Shown: in pieces, positions 11,971 to 23,602 of the stretch
Layout of the letters: every line of letters begins with the position of its first letter
Position numbering within the stretch: position 1 is the first letter of the stretch
Program-made: the position numbers and the translations under genes
Source: Isoetes taiwanensis
Taxonomy: Eukaryota; Streptophyta; Lycopodiopsida; Isoetales; Isoetaceae
Reading direction: 5' to 3'
Length of the DNA stretch: 64,000 nucleotides
Assembly: GCA_021234155.1 (NCBI GenBank)
Contig: JAJEKV010000049.1
Location: forward strand, 1,521,487-1,585,486
The notes under the pieces: generated by a model
What the model saw: only the letters and a program-made list of their open reading frames with translations
What the model was told of the DNA's origin: nothing
The model's database searches: none

Positions 11971-13484
11971 CTAGCCTGACTCTCCTTCCATCATTAGGCA
12001 CTCTCCCCCTCTTCCAAATTGGTGTCTACCACCTCTTGGCATAGGGGGCTCTATCCACATAGCCACCTCTATAAGGTTGCTCATACCTCTCCCTTCCTCT
12101 ATTATTTCGCCACCACCCGATGTGCACCTCTATTCTCATTTCTACCTCTTCCCTATTCCTTACATGCGGTGTGCGAGGGGCATCTTCAGATCTCTTGGTC
12201 TCTTCATCATAGGAGTGTTAAAATCGGAGAATGGGAGGTTTAATCAACCTTTCAATATACCTCAGTCCATTTTCATTGCGGTCCCCAAATAATTTAGCTT
12301 ACGGATTATTAACATATTCCATGAGTCCTTCCATCATAGATTTTCTAATGAAGTGGAAAATGGGGCATTGTTGGATCAAGGCCTCAATACCGAGGATTGG
12401 AGGTCCATATAATGAACCCGACTCCATGTAGAGACTATGGAATCTCCCTAAAAAAAATGCTTCCAAATGATTCATCATATACCATAATATTTGGTCAAAC
12501 CACAAGATTCCTTTTGCATTACATGCATTTTGTGCATTCGATTCGGGGGTGTGGACAACGGCGGTAAGGCCTTTTCCAATTAGGCCACTTAGTTTCATAG
12601 TCATTCCCCCTTTTTCCACCTGTAGGTAAGTCCTTTTTTACCATAGCAATCATAGGCTCCTCTACACATTTGAAAGGATCAAAAAGAGCCAAAGAAAACT
12701 TTTGTATAGAAGTCTCCCTATCACAAACCACCGTACCCATGTGAGCAAATTTTGCATATTTATCCATCAAGTTGCGTAAGACGACTTATCAGCTTCTATT
12801 CCCCAAGATAACAATAAGCCTCAATGGGAATTGGGGCAAGTAGGTTGAATGAATAGAGCTTCCACACTTGGTTGTCCTTCTCACTGGCCCATTGCTCAAC
12901 TAGCCGTCTTGGCACAAGTGGGGTAGGGAACCTCTTAAAGAATAAAAGAGGATTGCTTTGTTTTTGAAGCTGTTCTTCTGCATATTCCTTAGAAATAGCA
13001 TTAGCTTCATCATCCAATTTGATACCTTTCAATTTTTTGGGTTTGACCCATCTGGCGCAATATTGGAAGTCCTATCATCAGGACTGAGCATAGGGTATAC
13101 TTCACCATTGGCAAGTTTAAGATCCTTAAACTTTGTTCAAGCACTGTTTGCACATTTCCGACTCTCTTTTATCATTTTCCACCATATCAAATAATTTGGT
13201 TTCTAATGACTTCAAATGTTGAAGTACATTACCACCTGGATTACGATATGTGTGGAACAACTGAACCGTGTGAAGTATCCAAATTGCTTAAAATAGAGAA
13301 ATCATGTTCAGTAAGGGAGTTTTCCCTATTAATGATGTATTCATGCAATCCAGGAGCATCAATCATAATAACCATAATAGTTTGGATAATCGGACTGGGC
13401 ACCCAAAGATTTTCATCATAACCAATTTTCTTGAGGTCAGCATTCCATACGAGAATCCCATCTCCTTCACCAATTGGATTCTAA
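11971..13484 (-). pseudogene. Retroelement ORF1, RGG-tailed protein, copy C (multiple frameshifts)
   Basis: This aligns along its whole length with the copy A ORF1 but is broken into frames of 106, 83 and 78 codons (12619-12299, 12770-12519, 13032-12796). The Arg/Gly-rich tail (about 12210-11975) is the most damaged part. Damage again sits at small indels, for example near 12540, 12780 and 13040. It is flanked by the same acceptor (about 13485) upstream and by ORF2 of copy C downstream. Confidence 0.65.
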
Positions 13485-15219
13485 AAAAAATCAATCAAAT
13501 TAGTTATAGAATAAATGAAGGCCTAGATAAATATGCATAAATCATGTATGGATAATGCTCATAATAATATTATTTATGAAGCATTCAGGTGGTAACCTCT
13601 AAGGTCAGATAAATATGTATATATATATTATGCTTTAACAAGCAACCTTCCCTTAAAGGGATCCATACTCATGATAAATGCAATAAATCTAGGAATTTAT
13701 AATTTGCATTGATAAAAAACCCATATAATAACCAATATTTTGTTGCATGATGAATTTCCGGTCTAGTCATTCACATAAAAAATCTCGAATCCAAGTGGGA
13801 AAAGCTAACCTGCCACCGTCACAAGACAAAACACGTGTTAGTACAGGTGTATGCATGTGGAAGACAGGTGTCAATGCTTTTTATACAACCCCCCTTGCTA
13901 TCGGTGTCGAGGAGTCAAGAAAGTGATGAGCTAGCCATGATGCATGCAACATAAATGCTAGTTTCCCAATACTAGTATTTAAGCCAAAATGAAATCTAAT
14001 GTAAACATGGTATGTCTTATAGTTAATTTCAATCATAAAATGTAATTATAACCCCAACATTTCCATATACCAACAAACTATTTCACACTTTGGTTATGAA
14101 GCACAAATACCAAGTCTTTTGAACTTAACATTTCTTTTTAAAGAGCAAAAAAACCATGACTAATGTTCATCTTTCTAACCTGGTTTGCGTTGATATGTGC
14201 ATCGGGCTCCTCTTCAAATCCCATATAGTTAGATTCTCCCATTTCTTCCGACATTTCATCAATATTGGTTCCAATGCTCTAGCAAGGCATATCAATCATT
14301 ATTTAGTATATACTAAACATGAAAATCCGCCAATATGCTATGATCATTTTAATATCAAAAGGGCAATCAAAATAGAATGTAGAAAGGAGTAAATTGTGAA
14401 TAATGGTCATAAAAAATACCTCTTAGGCGGCTGGGTTTGAAATCAATTATGCTACAGGATCATATGGACCCGAGAAACTGCCGTAACTACAAAAAAGCAT
14501 CTTTGAAATTATGCCATGGCTTTCTTTGTACAATTTTCGAGAAAGCAAAAGGTAATCTAAGTTTTAATCAGATAAACAAGAGCCATAGATAGATTTAAAA
14601 CAGAAAATCTACCTCATAGCAATGCTGATGCAAAACTTTTGAGAAAGCCTTAAGAACGAAACTTTTTGTTTCAAGCAAATATGACGATTTTTCGGTGAAC
14701 TTGCTTTACCCCTGTTCCATATTCCATGTAAGCAACTAAATACATAATTTCAGATAGATAAAGAACACATGTTCAGATTCTACCTTACAATAGCACTGAT
14801 GGAAATCTTGAGGGTATCGAGAATCCGATCTTGATCGGTTTTGCGAATGATTATGAAGCCCTAATCCACCCGCAAATGCTCTGGATTGAGCTTTCTCATG
14901 CAAATCGGCCCTGGCTGAGGGCTAAATCGGCCTTGCCCGGGGCTTTACAGACCCTAAGTTGGGCGGATCGGATGGATCCGTGATCCGCATGTGTCGGCCA
15001 TTCTGAGGGCCCGCCCATTTTTTATATTTTTATTGGCTTTTCCAATTCCATATGATCCCTTACGTTTCCAATTCCAACCTTATTTTCAAAAAAAATCCCA
15101 TATTAGTCATAATAACAATTTCTAGATCTTTCCTTTACACAATACCCCTTAAAAAAATCCATTAGATTTGGGAAAACCTTGTAATAATGGAGAAGAGACA
15201 AGCTCCGATTATTTACCTT
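13485..15219 (-). other. Non-coding leader/promoter segment of the unit, copy C
   Basis: This is the third copy of the leader segment, with the TATA-like block at about 15012-15040 and the same exon-like splice signals between about 14410 and 14790. It is nearly identical to copy B up to about 14400, then varied at CHG-type sites. No gene is seen. Confidence 0.65.
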
Positions 15220-17329
15220 TCAAAAATGCCATATACCATCCATGATTAGATGTTTATATTCACATTGTTTCTCCACTGGTGCTCCAGGTGTACAAGCATT
15301 TTGAATTGTCTTTATAACAATGCTCTTGAGCCTATGTAGGCAAAAGCCATTGGCCACGAACACATCCAGTGTTCTCCCTAGTTCCACCAGAAATTCTTGA
15401 GGCCGATTGCATAAATATAATAAAATAATCACTTGTGCAATGACAAGGTTGTAGCACTGGCTAATTTTCCTGTTAGATGCTAACTGTATAAACTGAATAT
15501 ACTTAAATGGAAGCAATCTTCTTTTATCAAACCTCGTCGTAATATACCGTCCTTCTGCTTGATTAATCACTTGAATATGCAAGTTTAAAAAGTTACATCT
15601 AGGGAGCGTAGCCTCATATTCCGGGAATAATTGGTTTGTTACCTCCTTTTTAATATCTAGGAATTCCAAAGGATAGATCCAGAACGGATTATCTGTACTT
15701 CTTGGTTGCAATGGATCAATAAATAAGTCCATTATTGGGTTATTTATTGCCCCCAAGTCATCCATATATCTATAATTTCCTATAAACAATGCCAGGAATT
15801 CCGTTTTCCCTAGTTTTGCCAGTCTCCCTATAAATTTATATTCGTAATACATAAGGTACATGTTACACCATAAAGGAGAACATGAGAACCCCATAGGGAT
15901 ACCTCTAATTTGTTTCCATACTCTATCCCCCACTTGTATACAGCAGTTAGCAAGAAGATAATTATTCATGGTAATGAGATCTTGGGGTGTAAGTTCAAAA
16001 TAAGATTCCAGTTTAGGAATATTCTTTCTCCATGACACTTTATACTTTGTTTCCCCATGGTGAACGCATAACTTTAGAGGATGCCTCAGATGGAATGCCT
16101 TATAAAATAATGTTTCACAAATAGTAGTGATCCCGTCTTCTCCAAAAAGGGGGATAGACTCATAACATCGCGTAATATCCGCAACCCATGTGTTACTTAT
16201 ACTTTGAGGCAAATTAATTACTAGGTCTATAGTGGAATCAATCCACCAAAAAGATCTAGTATGCACCCCCATGAACCTTTTAATCTTAGAGTCTAATGTC
16301 CAACACATCTCTTTGAATACTGGGACCATTGCTTGTATAACAGAAGTTATACACCTAGCCATATCCGAGAAAATACAACACGATGCATTAGTTAACCATC
16401 TGAATTTCTTTTTATGGACTTTGTATGTTGCCATTAAATAGGGTAACCCTAGTTTATTATCCACCTTCACTTTAGCAATCTCTTTCATTTTATACAAACA
16501 CGCATACTTGATTGCTATAGGTGAACTGGGGTAACCATCCTCGTCATAACACATAGCAAAATCCGTACTTTGGACTCTTCTAATGGCTGCTTTTGAATAT
16601 AATTTTTGCAAATAGTTATTGGGGAGTATTCTCTGCCTTATCTGCACCAGAAATATACAAATGTTCTTTAAGCCATTCTTTTTCCACCATGTAGTTCCTT
16701 TTAGGAACCCTAATTCTTTTTCTTTTGTCCACTTTTGCCTCATGTACCATTTGTTTGATCTTCATTTTAATAAATGCTTTAGCATCATCAATCTTGGGAG
16801 TATGGAATTCTCCAAATTGGTATTCCAGACGCTGGATGGTTTGTTCCCATGCTTTAAGTATTTCCATAATAACAAGGCCCGTATTAGGTTCCTTAAGATG
16901 GATATGGTTTAAACCATATTTTATATCATCCCTTGTAAAATGACAAATGTCTATGGAGAGTGTTGTAACATGTTTACAACCATCTTCCCCAACTTTCAGG
17001 AATGGTTCAAACCATGTTATGTATTCACAATAGCAACTTAAATTACTCAAGCATGAGAAATTGCAAAACGTATCTTTTGGTTTATACCAAGAGGTTTTGA
17101 TACTTGGAAGATATTTCCAACCATATACTATTGTATCCAATACATTTGGATCCTCAATACCAAGGTTATCCATGCAACAAGTGATAAATAATTTTTCACA
17201 TTAACTAGTTCCATAATCCTATTAACATACAATAAGTGTATGTAAGAGGAATCACTAGTTTTATCTTTGATAATTTTGAATCGCCCATAGATAGTACTAG
17301 AGATTTAGAAACAACATTTATTTCTGCAT
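15220..17329 (-). CDS. PLE-like reverse transcriptase ORF2, copy D (C-terminal 507 codons open)
   Basis: This copy gives the best view of the RT carboxyl end: 16743-15220 is open for 507 codons and ends at the natural stop after GIWHF. Within it, motif A (ADITRCYESIP) is at residues 188-198, GIPMG at 281-285, YMDD at 326-329 (15757-15768), and the NFLNLHI/TTRFDKR block at 384-408. The N-terminal part (17173-16616) is open in another frame, and the two overlap around 16620, where copy D differs from copy B over about 25 bp. The tail of about 100 residues after the last RT motif is too short for a GIY-YIG nuclease. Comparison with animal RTs that carry GIPMG and RYIDD boxes is from memory. Confidence 0.85.
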
Positions 17330-17524
17330 GAAGTAAAGAAAACATTCTCTTAAAAAGAGGAATAAACCTTTTTATTTGAAAAAGTAGGCGAACAAAGTCA
17401 TGTTTTGACTAATTGCCCCAAGTATAGTTCAGATTATTGGGCTTCAAAGGTGAATAAGTTTGGGCTTGTTGTTGGCCCTTGAAGTAGGGGTACTCTCAAC
17501 AATTTGCACACTTTCCGATGTGCT

Positions 17525-18780
17525 ACTAGCCCCAGACTCTCCTTCCATCATTAGGCACTCTCCCCTCTTCCAAATTGGTGTCTACCACCTCTTGGCATAG
17601 GGGGCTCTATCCACATAGCCACCTCTATAAGGTTGCTCATACCTCTCCCTTCCTCTATTATTTACGCCACCACCCGATGTGCACCTCTATTCTCATTTCT
17701 ACCTCTTCCCTATTCCTTACATGGGTGCACGAGGGGCATCTTCAGATCTCTTGGTCTCTTCATCATAGGAGTGTTAAAATCGAGAGAATCACGGGAGGTT
17801 TAATCAACCTTTCAATATACCTCAGTCCATTTTCATTGCGGTCCCCAAATAATTTAGCTTCTGGATTATTAACATATTCCATGAGTCCTTCCATCATAGA
17901 TTTTCTAATGAAGTGGAAAATCAGGCATTGTTGGATCAAGGCCTCAATACCAGGATTGGAGGTCCATATAATGAACTGACTCCATGTAGAGACTATGGAA
18001 TCTCCCTTAAAAAATGCTTCCAAATGATTCATCATATACCATAATATTTGGTCAAACCACAAGATTCCTTTTGCATTACATGCATTTTGTGCATTCTGAT
18101 TCTGGGGGTGTGGACAACGGCAGTAAGGCCTTTTCCAATTAGGCCACTTAGTTTCATAGTCATTCCCCCTTTTTCCACCTGTAGGTAAGTCCTTTTTTAC
18201 CATAGCAATCATAGGCTCCTCTACACATTTGAAAGGATCAAAAAGAGCCAAAGAAAACTTTTGTATAGAAGTCTCCCTATCACAAACCACCGTACCCATG
18301 TGAGCAAATTTTGCATATTTATCCATCCAAGTTGCGTAAGACGACTTATCAGCTTCTATTCCCCCAAGATAACAATAAGCCTCAATGGGAATTGGGGCAA
18401 GTAGGTTGAATGAATAGAGCTTCCACACTTGGTTGTCCTTCTCACTGGCCCATTGCTCAACTAGCCGTCTTGGCACAAGTGGGGTAGGGAACCTCTTAAA
18501 GAATAAAAGAGGATTGCTTTGTTTTTGAAGCTGTTCTTACGCATATTCCTTAGAAATAGCATTAGCTTCATCATCAATTTGATACCTTTCAATTTTGGGT
18601 TTGACCCATCGGCGCAATATTGGAAGTCCTATCATCAGACACGAGCATAGGGTATACTTCACCATTGGCAAGTTTAAGATCCTTAAACTGTTCAAGCACC
18701 TGTTTGCACATTTCCAGCTCTCTTTTATCATTTTCCACCATATCAAATAATTTGGTTTCTAATGACTTCAAATGTTGAAG
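17525..18780 (-). pseudogene. Retroelement ORF1, copy D, truncated at the array end
   Basis: A 237-codon frame (18476-17763) holds the middle of ORF1. The Arg/Gly tail (about 17745-17530) is frame-broken. The N-terminal coding region stops at 18780, where the match to the other copies ends in the segment encoding LKSLETKLFDM. This copy therefore lacks the splice acceptor, leader and promoter, and marks the 5'-truncated terminal unit of the array. Confidence 0.75.
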
Positions 18781-19191
18781 TATATATATTTTTTGAAATT
18801 CAAATTTACGTCTGTGAAACCTTGGTCAGCGTCTGAAAGTTTTTCAGCGTCTGCAGCGAAGCAGTCTGTAAAGAAAGTTTCACGTCGTCGTAATTTTTTT
18901 TTTCCTAGGCGCGACCTTTTATCACGTTAAATACACATTTTATTAAAAATACATTATTTTTTTTACTTTATCGTCGAGGGAATTTGAATTTTTTATGCGT
19001 CTGGAACCTATCCACGAGCTTTATCAGCGGTTTGTATATCGAGAATCGACACCAAGATTAGCCTTCGACGGTGTATCACGAAACACGAAAGTGCCTAAGG
19101 AAATTAAAACAGAGGAACACATGTTGTTGTGTCAAACATGAACAAGAAGATCTGTACAAAAAGGCCTTCAATGATATGAGAAGGGCTCTAC
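18781..19191. other. Array flank without a gene
   Basis: This begins with a (TA)4 run followed by T-rich sequence. A GCGTCTG motif recurs near 18828, 18848 and, with changes, 18990. No convincing coding frame or known element was seen. Confidence 0.5.
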
Positions 19192-19800
19192 ATGTTAGTT
19201 GCACTTGCCGCTGCAGTATTTGTGCATCCTAGAAAAACAATGGAATATGTCAAGCAAACAAGAAGACTTTTGATAATGTCAAACGAGGGGCGCCCTTCCC
19301 CAAGTCAAACGAGGCCAGGACCTTGCAGGGCTCCCTCACAAGAGGGGAGAGTCCGGACCCCAGGAGGCGGGATCCAAAAACGTTCCCGAGGCAGCCCTTC
19401 CTGGCAGCGCTCCCCTGGGGGGCTGCACGCTAACGACCACCCTCCCGCAGCCCGGTTCCCCTATCCGACCGTTGGATCCTCCGTTCAGGGGCCCCTCTTT
19501 GGGAAGGCCCAAAAGATTCCAGATCGGTCCGGGAGAACTTGTCAAACCGCGAAGCGTCCTGAGGTCGGCCTTGTAGAAACCGCAGTGTTTTGTCGTTCGG
19601 GCACCGGGGAGGCTCCAGAATGGCAAATCGACCTCGCCAAGTCGTCCGGAATGGCGAAATTACCCTAGGGAACAAGTTACAAGGTCGGTTTTGCAAAAGA
19701 AAGAAACACTCACGCCCTCCACGACAGTATCCGGCATCCACATCCTAGGCCAATTGACTACGAGTGTGCTGGACATGAGCTACTTTGGCCGTGGGGGAAC
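19192..19800. other. GC-rich island of unknown origin
   Basis: Base composition switches sharply to GC-rich between about 19285 and 19680. Open frames of 158 codons (plus strand, 19192-19668) and 96 and 103 codons (minus strand) overlap each other. GC-rich DNA throws up such frames by chance, and none resembles a protein I know. The segment sits exactly where the reverse transcriptase part of the neighbouring LINE would be expected, so it may be an unrelated inserted repeat. Confidence 0.4.
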
Positions 19801-19803
19801 GCC

Positions 19804-21276
19804 CTATTGAACAATGTTGTTAGGATGGGCATTATCGGTGGCCCTGCCCACTTGAGAAATCATACCCATTTGAGTAGCTCTACCTGTATACCGTCTAAAT
19901 CTGCCACACCATTGGCAAGACATTGTAACCCTTGGTAATCCCTGCCCCTGTGATGACTTGTGTTCGATCCATCCGTGGGGTATTGCTGCTCGAACTCCAA
20001 GTGGATCATAAAGTTGCTGCAAGTTTTGTACCCAATGTTCTGAAGTGATGGCTCCCCAGGCTGTAGAGGTTTCCTTAGTACTCGTCGCCAAAATGTCTTG
20101 GGATGACGGTCTAGGAGATATAACATTTATCCTTGATAATCTACAATCTAGCCTTCTTTTCCTTGAAAAAATGTGGTATTGCCTGATCGTAGGCTGGGTC
20201 AGTGACCTGTCAAAATTAGTATTAAGCTCCCTGCGTTCGTCATTGAACCATTGGTTACGAGGATAGGTTGTAGCCCCCTAAGGGCCTCCGTGGCCATCTT
20301 CCAAAGCATCTATCGGCAACAATCATAAGCACATAGACCAACTAGGCAGTCTATTACTGTAACGTGGAACATAGACCATCTGGGCATATGCCTCTGCATT
20401 GGTTGTAATCCAAACACAACTGAGGCATGCCGGGTGCTGGAGTGTTAGGAGGATTGAACAATCTGTCAATCCACGTGCAGGATGATGGGTTGGTAACTAG
20501 AATCTAGTTTTTTATCTCTACTGTATACCAGCACAAAGGAGATTAAGCAGATGTAGATCCTGATCTGCCTCCAGCATGTAATCCACTGCACTAAAGCCAT
20601 CCCTGATTCTTCTACCTACAAATGTAATTGCTAGAATATGGCCACTGGCCACACCATTGCAAATGGCTACGAAGTCAAACACGCTACACAGCAAAAGCAA
20701 CTAGTTGACCTGGTGGGTTCTACCATCTAAGGCACGTGGCCAAGCCGTCTCTCAGAGCTATAACATATCCTCTGTCGTGTGAAATATCGCTAGTTGTTCT
20801 ATCCTCATGCATGCATTGAAGTCTCCAAACAACATGGTTCTACCCAATTCTTTTTGTTGTTGTATGTCATCATATAGATCAACATATGGATCAAATCGAT
20901 CCACATCTGAGTGAAAGCGACAGAAGTGACTATCTGCATGTGGAAAGTAGCATGTTGTCATAAAGAGGGGGTTGCCATTGTGATGCTACTGTCATATGCA
21001 TAGGTAACGATTGTGCCTGCCTGCCTTGTGTAAGGAGACTGACGATGCCAAGGATATTCAATAGTAGCAGGCGATACCCTTATCTCCCCTCCTGCATGTG
21101 CACCCATTGAACGATGAGTAGTGTTTATAGTCTAGGAAATATGACCGGCTGTAATCTATATGTTCCCAGGTCTCCATAAGGAAGATGAGATTCATTTGCA
21201 TAGCAATGAAGTTGAGAACATCTCCCTTCCATAAGAGGAAGCCCCTACAGTTCAAGGATGCCATATGTAAGCACAA
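19804..21276 (-). pseudogene. LINE ORF2 fragment: APE-type endonuclease plus linker, RT missing
   Basis: Minus-strand pieces in order spell a LINE ORF2 amino-terminus. 21276-21058 has SLNCRGF and LIFLMETWEH, the start of an APE endonuclease. 20961-20758 has CYFPHADSH and LFGDFNACMR, the GDFN motif. 20700-20518 has GFSAVDYML, matching the S-x-x-DY end of the nuclease. 20126-19804 has LYLLDRHPKTFWRR and, in a shifted frame, NGVADLDGIQVELLKW, which in plant L1-type LINEs lies just before the RT. The frames are separated by stops and shifts. RT and 3' end are absent. The element is dead. Confidence 0.75.
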
Positions 21277-22840
21277 GTCCCACTTGTGGGTGGGAGGTAT
21301 ATATCAGACTCAAGCGGGGTCACCGTAGTAGAAGGGGAACAGTATGCCATGCAAGAGCAGAAGAAGGTGGAGCAACAGGAGCCGGAGAATCGAGGGGAGC
21401 AGGACAGACAGCTCTTGGAGCAGGAGCAGTATTAGCAACAACAGGGGAAGAGTTGGCAAGAATAGGAGAAGTAGAAGCGGCGCAACCTTAGCAGCTGCAC
21501 GGGTAGTAGCAGCAATTGCAGCAACTCCAAAGCATTTGTAGCAGCATGGAGTAGAACATCTACGACCTCAGCATTTGGCAGATTGAAGACGTGCATCTTG
21601 TCTTGGATCAATGCGGCAGTGCCCTCCTGGTGGCAAATGCTTCTTTCGACGCAAACCAGCTCTTAGTTGGGGGATTCTTGTAGAGGTGAGGTCATTGTCG
21701 ACATAGAATGAGGTCCCCTTCAACTATGTGCCTTGATGCAATATAGCTCCTCTCACCAGTGTGCCTCTTATACTAATGATATCACCACATCATCCTTACA
21801 TAATAAATGCTTCTTCCAACCTCTCAGACATCCTCACCTGGATCTTAAAATAAGAAATGCGTCCTCACCTGTATCTAAAAATCAGAAATGCTTCACACTA
21901 TATCATATCCAACAAGTACAACATAAAGAGTCCATTGTAAAAGTGTTTGCATTCCCAACAAAATGCTCCTATCATGTTTAGCATCTAAAGGACAGATAGA
22001 TATTCATTGAATGCTCCATGTAATATTAGAAATGGCACATAATATCCTTATACAATTTCGATTAGAATATTTTGGCTAATTGCAAAGTTTATTCAACACA
22101 TTGCGAACATGTTTAGCACATTTGAATGTATCAACTACATATATATCTGTAGAATCTCTAGAAAGGATGGGACGTGATATCCCTACATTTTAAATAGCAG
22201 TAAACAATGATGAATGTAAAGCAATATCATGCCAAGACTTCATTGCCAATTGCAATATGATGGTTTCTCCTCAAATATAATGTAAGTAAATAATGTAATT
22301 AAACAAGAAAAAACTGTTACAAACCTGCTGCAGATATAGATCATGCATTTTGAAGTACACAAATTTGCGTCCTTTCTTTGGCATGAGTGTTATTGATGCC
22401 GTAGCTAAGATTTCAGGCACTTCTGCTTTGCAGATTTCATTATACAGGGAGATGGTTGAGTGTCGATTGCTTACCTAGATATCAAGTAGAATGGTCAACC
22501 ATTTTCTTCTGCAAGGGTGACCCTTTCTCCTCCAAATCTGACCCCAGTTACCATCTTCCTGTGCAAGTCTCCTCGAAATCCGGCCCCCTTTTGAAGCTTC
22601 TTGCTTTATATATTCGACAAAAAATGCTAAAATCACCTTGCAAAACTTTGTTGGCCAGCCCTAAAGTATAGAGGCTCGATTGTCTTCATGCAAGCTCCAA
22701 AAGACATAAAAATGATCATAAAAACAAAATTGCATAGAGGTCTAAACCAGTCAGAAAGTAGCATACCATATGCAAAGGCGTATAATTATATGTTGTAAAC
22801 CTGTTATTAGGCTAGATATTAATTGTTTGCGCCTATAGGC
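21277..22840. other. No gene seen; purine-rich stretch at 21330-21530
   Basis: 21330-21530 is rich in AGCAG/GGAG-type triplets and gives overlapping Ala/Glu/Arg-rich frames that I take as composition artefacts. It could be LINE sequence upstream of the endonuclease. The rest is AT-rich without a supported feature. Confidence 0.4.
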
Positions 22841-23054
22841 CAGGGTTCGAAATTAGAATTTGCACTAACCATTAAAAATGTCTGCTGACATTTAAGGCTG
22901 CCGGAAATACATGAAATTATAGTGTACTTTCCCGAAAATCCTTAGAAACTTCTCCGAAAATAGCCTGAAAAAACGCCGGGAAATTTTTTGGCTATCGGAA
23001 ATTGTTTGGAATGGCCGGATTTTTAAGGGTCAAACCCCCAAATTTCGAACCCTG
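22841..23054. mobile_element. hAT-type MITE, 214 bp, with 8-bp target duplication
   Basis: The ends are inverted repeats, CAGGGTTCGAAATT on the left and AATTTCGAACCCTG on the right. They are flanked by identical 8-bp direct repeats, CTATAGGC, at 22833-22840 and 23055-23062. A CAGGG terminus and an 8-bp target duplication are the standard marks of the hAT superfamily. There is no coding capacity. The perfect target duplication suggests a fairly young insertion. Confidence 0.9.
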
Positions 23055-23293
23055 CTATAGGCCCGAAGGCTTAAAAAGATGTAAATTTACTATATTACGT
23101 TATTATGCATTAAATAAAATTACTAGTTTCGCCAAGCACTGCATTTTGTACAATAAAGTAAATAGCCCATGGCTGATAAGGGGTGCCAGTTTCCTGCAAA
23201 TTTGTGGTTTAAAATAAGTAGCCCATGGCTGATAATGGATCTTGGTTTTCCTAAAGAATTGCCATCTCTGCGCATTTCTCCACAATAGCGGCT

Positions 23294-23602
23294 ATGGCGT
23301 CCATTCTGCCGGAATCGATCCAACAAACATCTGCCCCTGCGCATTTATCGCGAAACCTGAATGAATCGGCAGATCCAGGTATCAAATCTTCTGCTCCAGC
23401 TTCATTTGCCCGTGAATTTATCATGCATACATCGGAATCACACCCTCTTGAAGTGAAAGATGCACATCCTCTTGTTTCTTCTCGCATCTGGCCTTCAAAT
23501 TTCAAGCCGGCCTGGGATATCGAGGCAGCTACGGCCGCTGACGAGCTTATCACAACCCCTGCCACGAGGAAAGATTCAAAGAAATTTTGCTCCATTATGT
23601 GA
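23294..23602 (+). CDS. Hypothetical 102-residue ORF ending in a CaaX-like box
   Basis: An ATG-started frame encodes 102 residues, Ser/Ala/Pro-rich, ending KKFCSIM before the stop. A C-terminal Cys-Ser-Ile-Met fits a farnesylation (CaaX) signal and follows two lysines, as in membrane-anchored small proteins. No family is recognised. An equally long frame of 125 codons runs on the opposite strand (23628-23251), so chance is a serious alternative. There are no obvious flanking splice signals. Confidence 0.25.
   Translation: MASILPESIQQTSAPAHLSRNLNESADPGIKSSAPASFAREFIMHTSESHPLEVKDAHPLVSSRIWPSNFKPAWDIEAATAADELITTPATRKDSKKFCSIM

Larger units (their letters stand above)
1..18780 (-). repeat. Tandem array of a 5.57-kb PLE-like retroelement unit (about 3.4 copies)
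   Basis: The same sequence recurs at positions 1, 5584, about 11156 and about 16717, giving periods of about 5583, 5572 and 5561 bp. All copies face the same way, and every coding frame is on the minus strand. Long blocks, such as 2341-3060 against 7921-8640 and 13485-14220, are identical or nearly so, which points to recent amplification or conversion. The array enters from outside the left edge, in mid ORF2, and stops abruptly at 18780 inside ORF1 against an AT-rich (TA)n tract. Head-to-tail tandems are known for Penelope-like elements. An assembly artefact in copy number cannot be excluded. Confidence 0.95.

Noticed and set aside
1-18780. Array read as a host gene family or a satellite
   Set aside because: Each unit has an RT with all catalytic motifs plus an RNA-binding-like ORF1, so a retroelement is the simpler reading.
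19192-19741. 158-codon plus-strand frame and 96- and 103-codon minus-strand frames in the GC-rich island
   Set aside because: Mutually overlapping, Pro/Arg/Gly-rich and unrecognised; expected by chance in GC-rich DNA.
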